64,000 nt of DNA from Brevibacillus centrosporus (GTDB lineage: Bacteria > Bacillota > Bacilli > Brevibacillales > Brevibacillaceae), in assembly GCF_003710815.1 (NCBI RefSeq), contig NZ_RHHP01000042.1:1-64000 (forward strand). The letters run 5' to 3'. The notes beneath the pieces were generated by a model. That model made no database searches and was not told where the DNA came from. It saw only the letters and a list, made by a program, of their open reading frames with translations. Made by a program: the position numbers and the translations under genes. Positions within the stretch are counted from its first letter, which is position 1. The number at the start of each line of letters is the position of its first letter. Of the stretch, positions 62,636 through 64,000 are shown one piece after another.

Positions 62636-63215
62636 CTTCCTTAAAATCTTGTTTGGAGTGATTATAGGTTAAAAAACAGACACTTTTTGAAATAATTTTG
62701 GGGGGCTAATGCGCATTATTATTATTCATGTCATCATCACAAGTTGATATTATTGCGGTATTTTCCTAAGAATAAATTATTTTACTTAGACAAGTTCGGC
62801 GCAACCTGGTGTCGCATCCATTACTCCCATTTCTCAAATTCATAAGCTAGCTGCAATGGCACTGGCTCACTGAATGCAGTGCCTGGAAACGTAAGACTTA
62901 TCGGGCATTTCCTTGTACTTTCCAGCAGGTATCAGCAGCAGCGGATCATCTGCCCTTGCCGCAATTTCTGCTCACCAGTATCCAAATTGTACAAAAGCGT
63001 CTAATCTGTTCTCTTGTAAAGTGTGATCAATATCGTTTTTCCGTGTCCCTACCCAATCCCTTGTTCAATTGACGATATAGTCTCCTCCATTGGATCATCG
63101 GCACCTAACTCCGCCCACCTTCATATGCCTTGTCCACAATTCAAAGCAGTTTCCTTGTAGAGTAATGCGACGATTAACTGGAAGGCGATTCGCTTGACAC
63201 GGGCCCGAATGAACT
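62636..63215. other. Degenerate non-coding region
   Basis: About 580 bp without an intact gene. On the minus strand about 62885-63030 a broken frame reads like protein (NRLDAFVQFGYW, stop, AEIAARADDPLLLIPAGKYK) and may be the remnant of a lost gene of unknown family. Confidence 0.35.
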
Positions 63216-63473
63216 GTGCAAGATGCTGGAAACCTCGGGGATATTTTGCGCTACTCGCTGATTTCAGTAATTGACAATGGCCAGGGACTGCGTCCAAAAA
63301 AGCTGCTGGAGACGCTGCAGAAGCTCGAGAGCAGTCGGGATCAGACGCGGCATATCGGACTGGCTAACACGCATAAGCAACTGAAGCTAACGTACGGTGA
63401 GCCATATGGGATCATTTTGCGGAGCAAATTTGGTTGGGGAACCTCTGTTCATTTGACGATTCCTAAAGATTAG
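63216..63473 (+). pseudogene. Relic of a YesM/LytS-type sensor histidine kinase
   Basis: An 85-codon remnant. Its end is a recognisable ATPase domain of the YesM type: SVIDNGQGL (N/G1 box), RHIGLANTHKQLKLTYG and GTSVHLTIP. Its beginning (LGDILRYSL) resembles the helix after the phosphoacceptor His in the same kinases, so the linker and the first part of the ATPase domain seem to have been deleted. No ribosome site. Sensor domain, His box and response regulator are absent. Confidence 0.65.
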
Positions 63474-63553
63474 CCTTACGTGAGAGGAACCACCTGGTAT
63501 GATAAGGGAGATACATCCATAATCACGAAAGATAATCGGAGGGGTACACGAGC

Positions 63554-64000
63554 ATGCATGTCAAACCGCACCAGAATCACTTTCCACCCCATTTTGGCGA
63601 GTACATCGATTCTGTACCCGAAGGTGATCTCATCCTCCTCCTTCTGGAGCAAGAGCAGGAAGTCCTTGAATGGTTCAGCCCGCTTCAAGAGCAGGACAGC
63701 TTGTTCCGGTACAGCGAGGGAAAATGGAGTCTGAAAGAAGTGCTCGGACATATCGTAGATACCGAACGAATCATGAGCTATCGAATGTTAGTCGCCGGTA
63801 GAGGCGACAAGACCCCATTGCCCCGCCACCATGACATCTACGTGAGTAAAACGAGCTTTGATCGCCGACCGATTGCTGACCTGATAGCTGAGTTTCGGAC
63901 TGTCCGCGCCTCTACTCTTTCCCTCGTACGCGGCTTAACAGATGAAGAACTGAAACAAAGTGGTTTGCTGAATGAGGTGGAGACAACAGCTACGGCATTT
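63554..64000 (+). CDS. DinB-family protein (partial, runs off the window)
   Basis: Begins MHVKPHQNHFPPHFGEYID at the ATG at 63554, with GGAGGGG nine bases upstream, and stays open for 149 codons to the window edge. The four-helix DinB signature is visible: KWSLKEVLGHIVDTERIMSYRMLVAGRG followed by LPRHHDIYV, with the metal-site His residues expected for DinB/YfiT-type proteins. Many are metal-dependent thiol transferases (bacillithiol or similar) or of unknown role. TATGAT at about 63497-63502 is a candidate -10. Confidence 0.85.
   Translation, partial: MHVKPHQNHFPPHFGEYIDSVPEGDLILLLLEQEQEVLEWFSPLQEQDSLFRYSEGKWSLKEVLGHIVDTERIMSYRMLVAGRGDKTPLPRHHDIYVSKTSFDRRPIADLIAEFRTVRASTLSLVRGLTDEELKQSGLLNEVETTATAF

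Noticed and set aside
1..64000. CRISPR array, tRNA, rRNA or prophage
   Set aside because: No regularly spaced repeats, cloverleaf-like sequences, rRNA segments or phage structural genes were seen on either strand.

Overview
The window looks like chromosome from a spore-forming, low-to-mid GC Gram-positive bacterium (Bacillota), most likely Brevibacillus or a close Paenibacillaceae relative. The pointers are strong AAGGAGG-type ribosome sites with many TTG starts, a consensus CcpA cre box, Gram-positive lipoproteins, a CdaS-type diadenylate cyclase, a collagen-like surface protein, and an unusually large set of peptide transport and peptidase genes. The genus is inference from gene content; no rRNA is present. 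No rRNA, tRNA, CRISPR array or prophage was seen. Most genes lie on the minus strand.

Layout. 1-3.3 kb: a VanY-like lipoprotein carboxypeptidase, a BASS-family transporter and a fused MsrA-MsrB. 3.4-13.1 kb: one compact minus-strand operon (M20D amidohydrolase, two Opp-type ATPases, two permeases, a binding lipoprotein, an M20 dipeptidase, a second M20D enzyme) behind a sigma-A promoter with a perfect cre palindrome upstream. It imports short peptides or acyl-amino acids and hydrolyses them. 13.2-17 kb: two tandem S9 peptidases. 17-20.6 kb: DMT exporter, luciferase-like monooxygenase, MFS exporter.

20.6-29.9 kb: a sigma-54 module. A consensus -24/-12 promoter drives M20 peptidase, SDR, glutamine-synthetase homologue, aldehyde dehydrogenase and amino acid/amine permease, with a sigma-54 activator gene just upstream. 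This reads as gamma-glutamylation catabolism of an amine or amino alcohol. It appears damaged: the synthetase gene has an in-frame TGA, and the activator has lost its 5' end where it abuts, head to head, a chemoreceptor that has also lost its 5' end.

30-41.1 kb: a 2-hydroxyacid dehydrogenase, then an unfamiliar cassette. It has three paralogous membrane-anchored tandem DJ-1/PfpI proteins, a tyrosine phosphatase, a frameshifted MFS transporter and a decayed His-rich anchored protein. Three transcription units in it carry the same 11-bp-spaced GTTCA direct repeats. A decayed gene of the MXAN_6230/SCO0854 (tellurium-resistance-associated) family follows. This cassette is my best candidate for something undescribed.

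41.3-60.4 kb: OatA-like acyltransferase, multicopper oxidase, DinG-like helicase, a second complete Opp/Dpp operon with an intercistronic stem-loop, Lin0512-family protein, alkyltransferase-like protein, PepF, an M29 aminopeptidase, CdaS and an SF0329-family protein. 60.4-64 kb: an IS256-like element with a frameshifted transposase abutting a truncated collagen-like gene, a sensor-kinase relic, and the start of a DinB-family gene that runs off the window.
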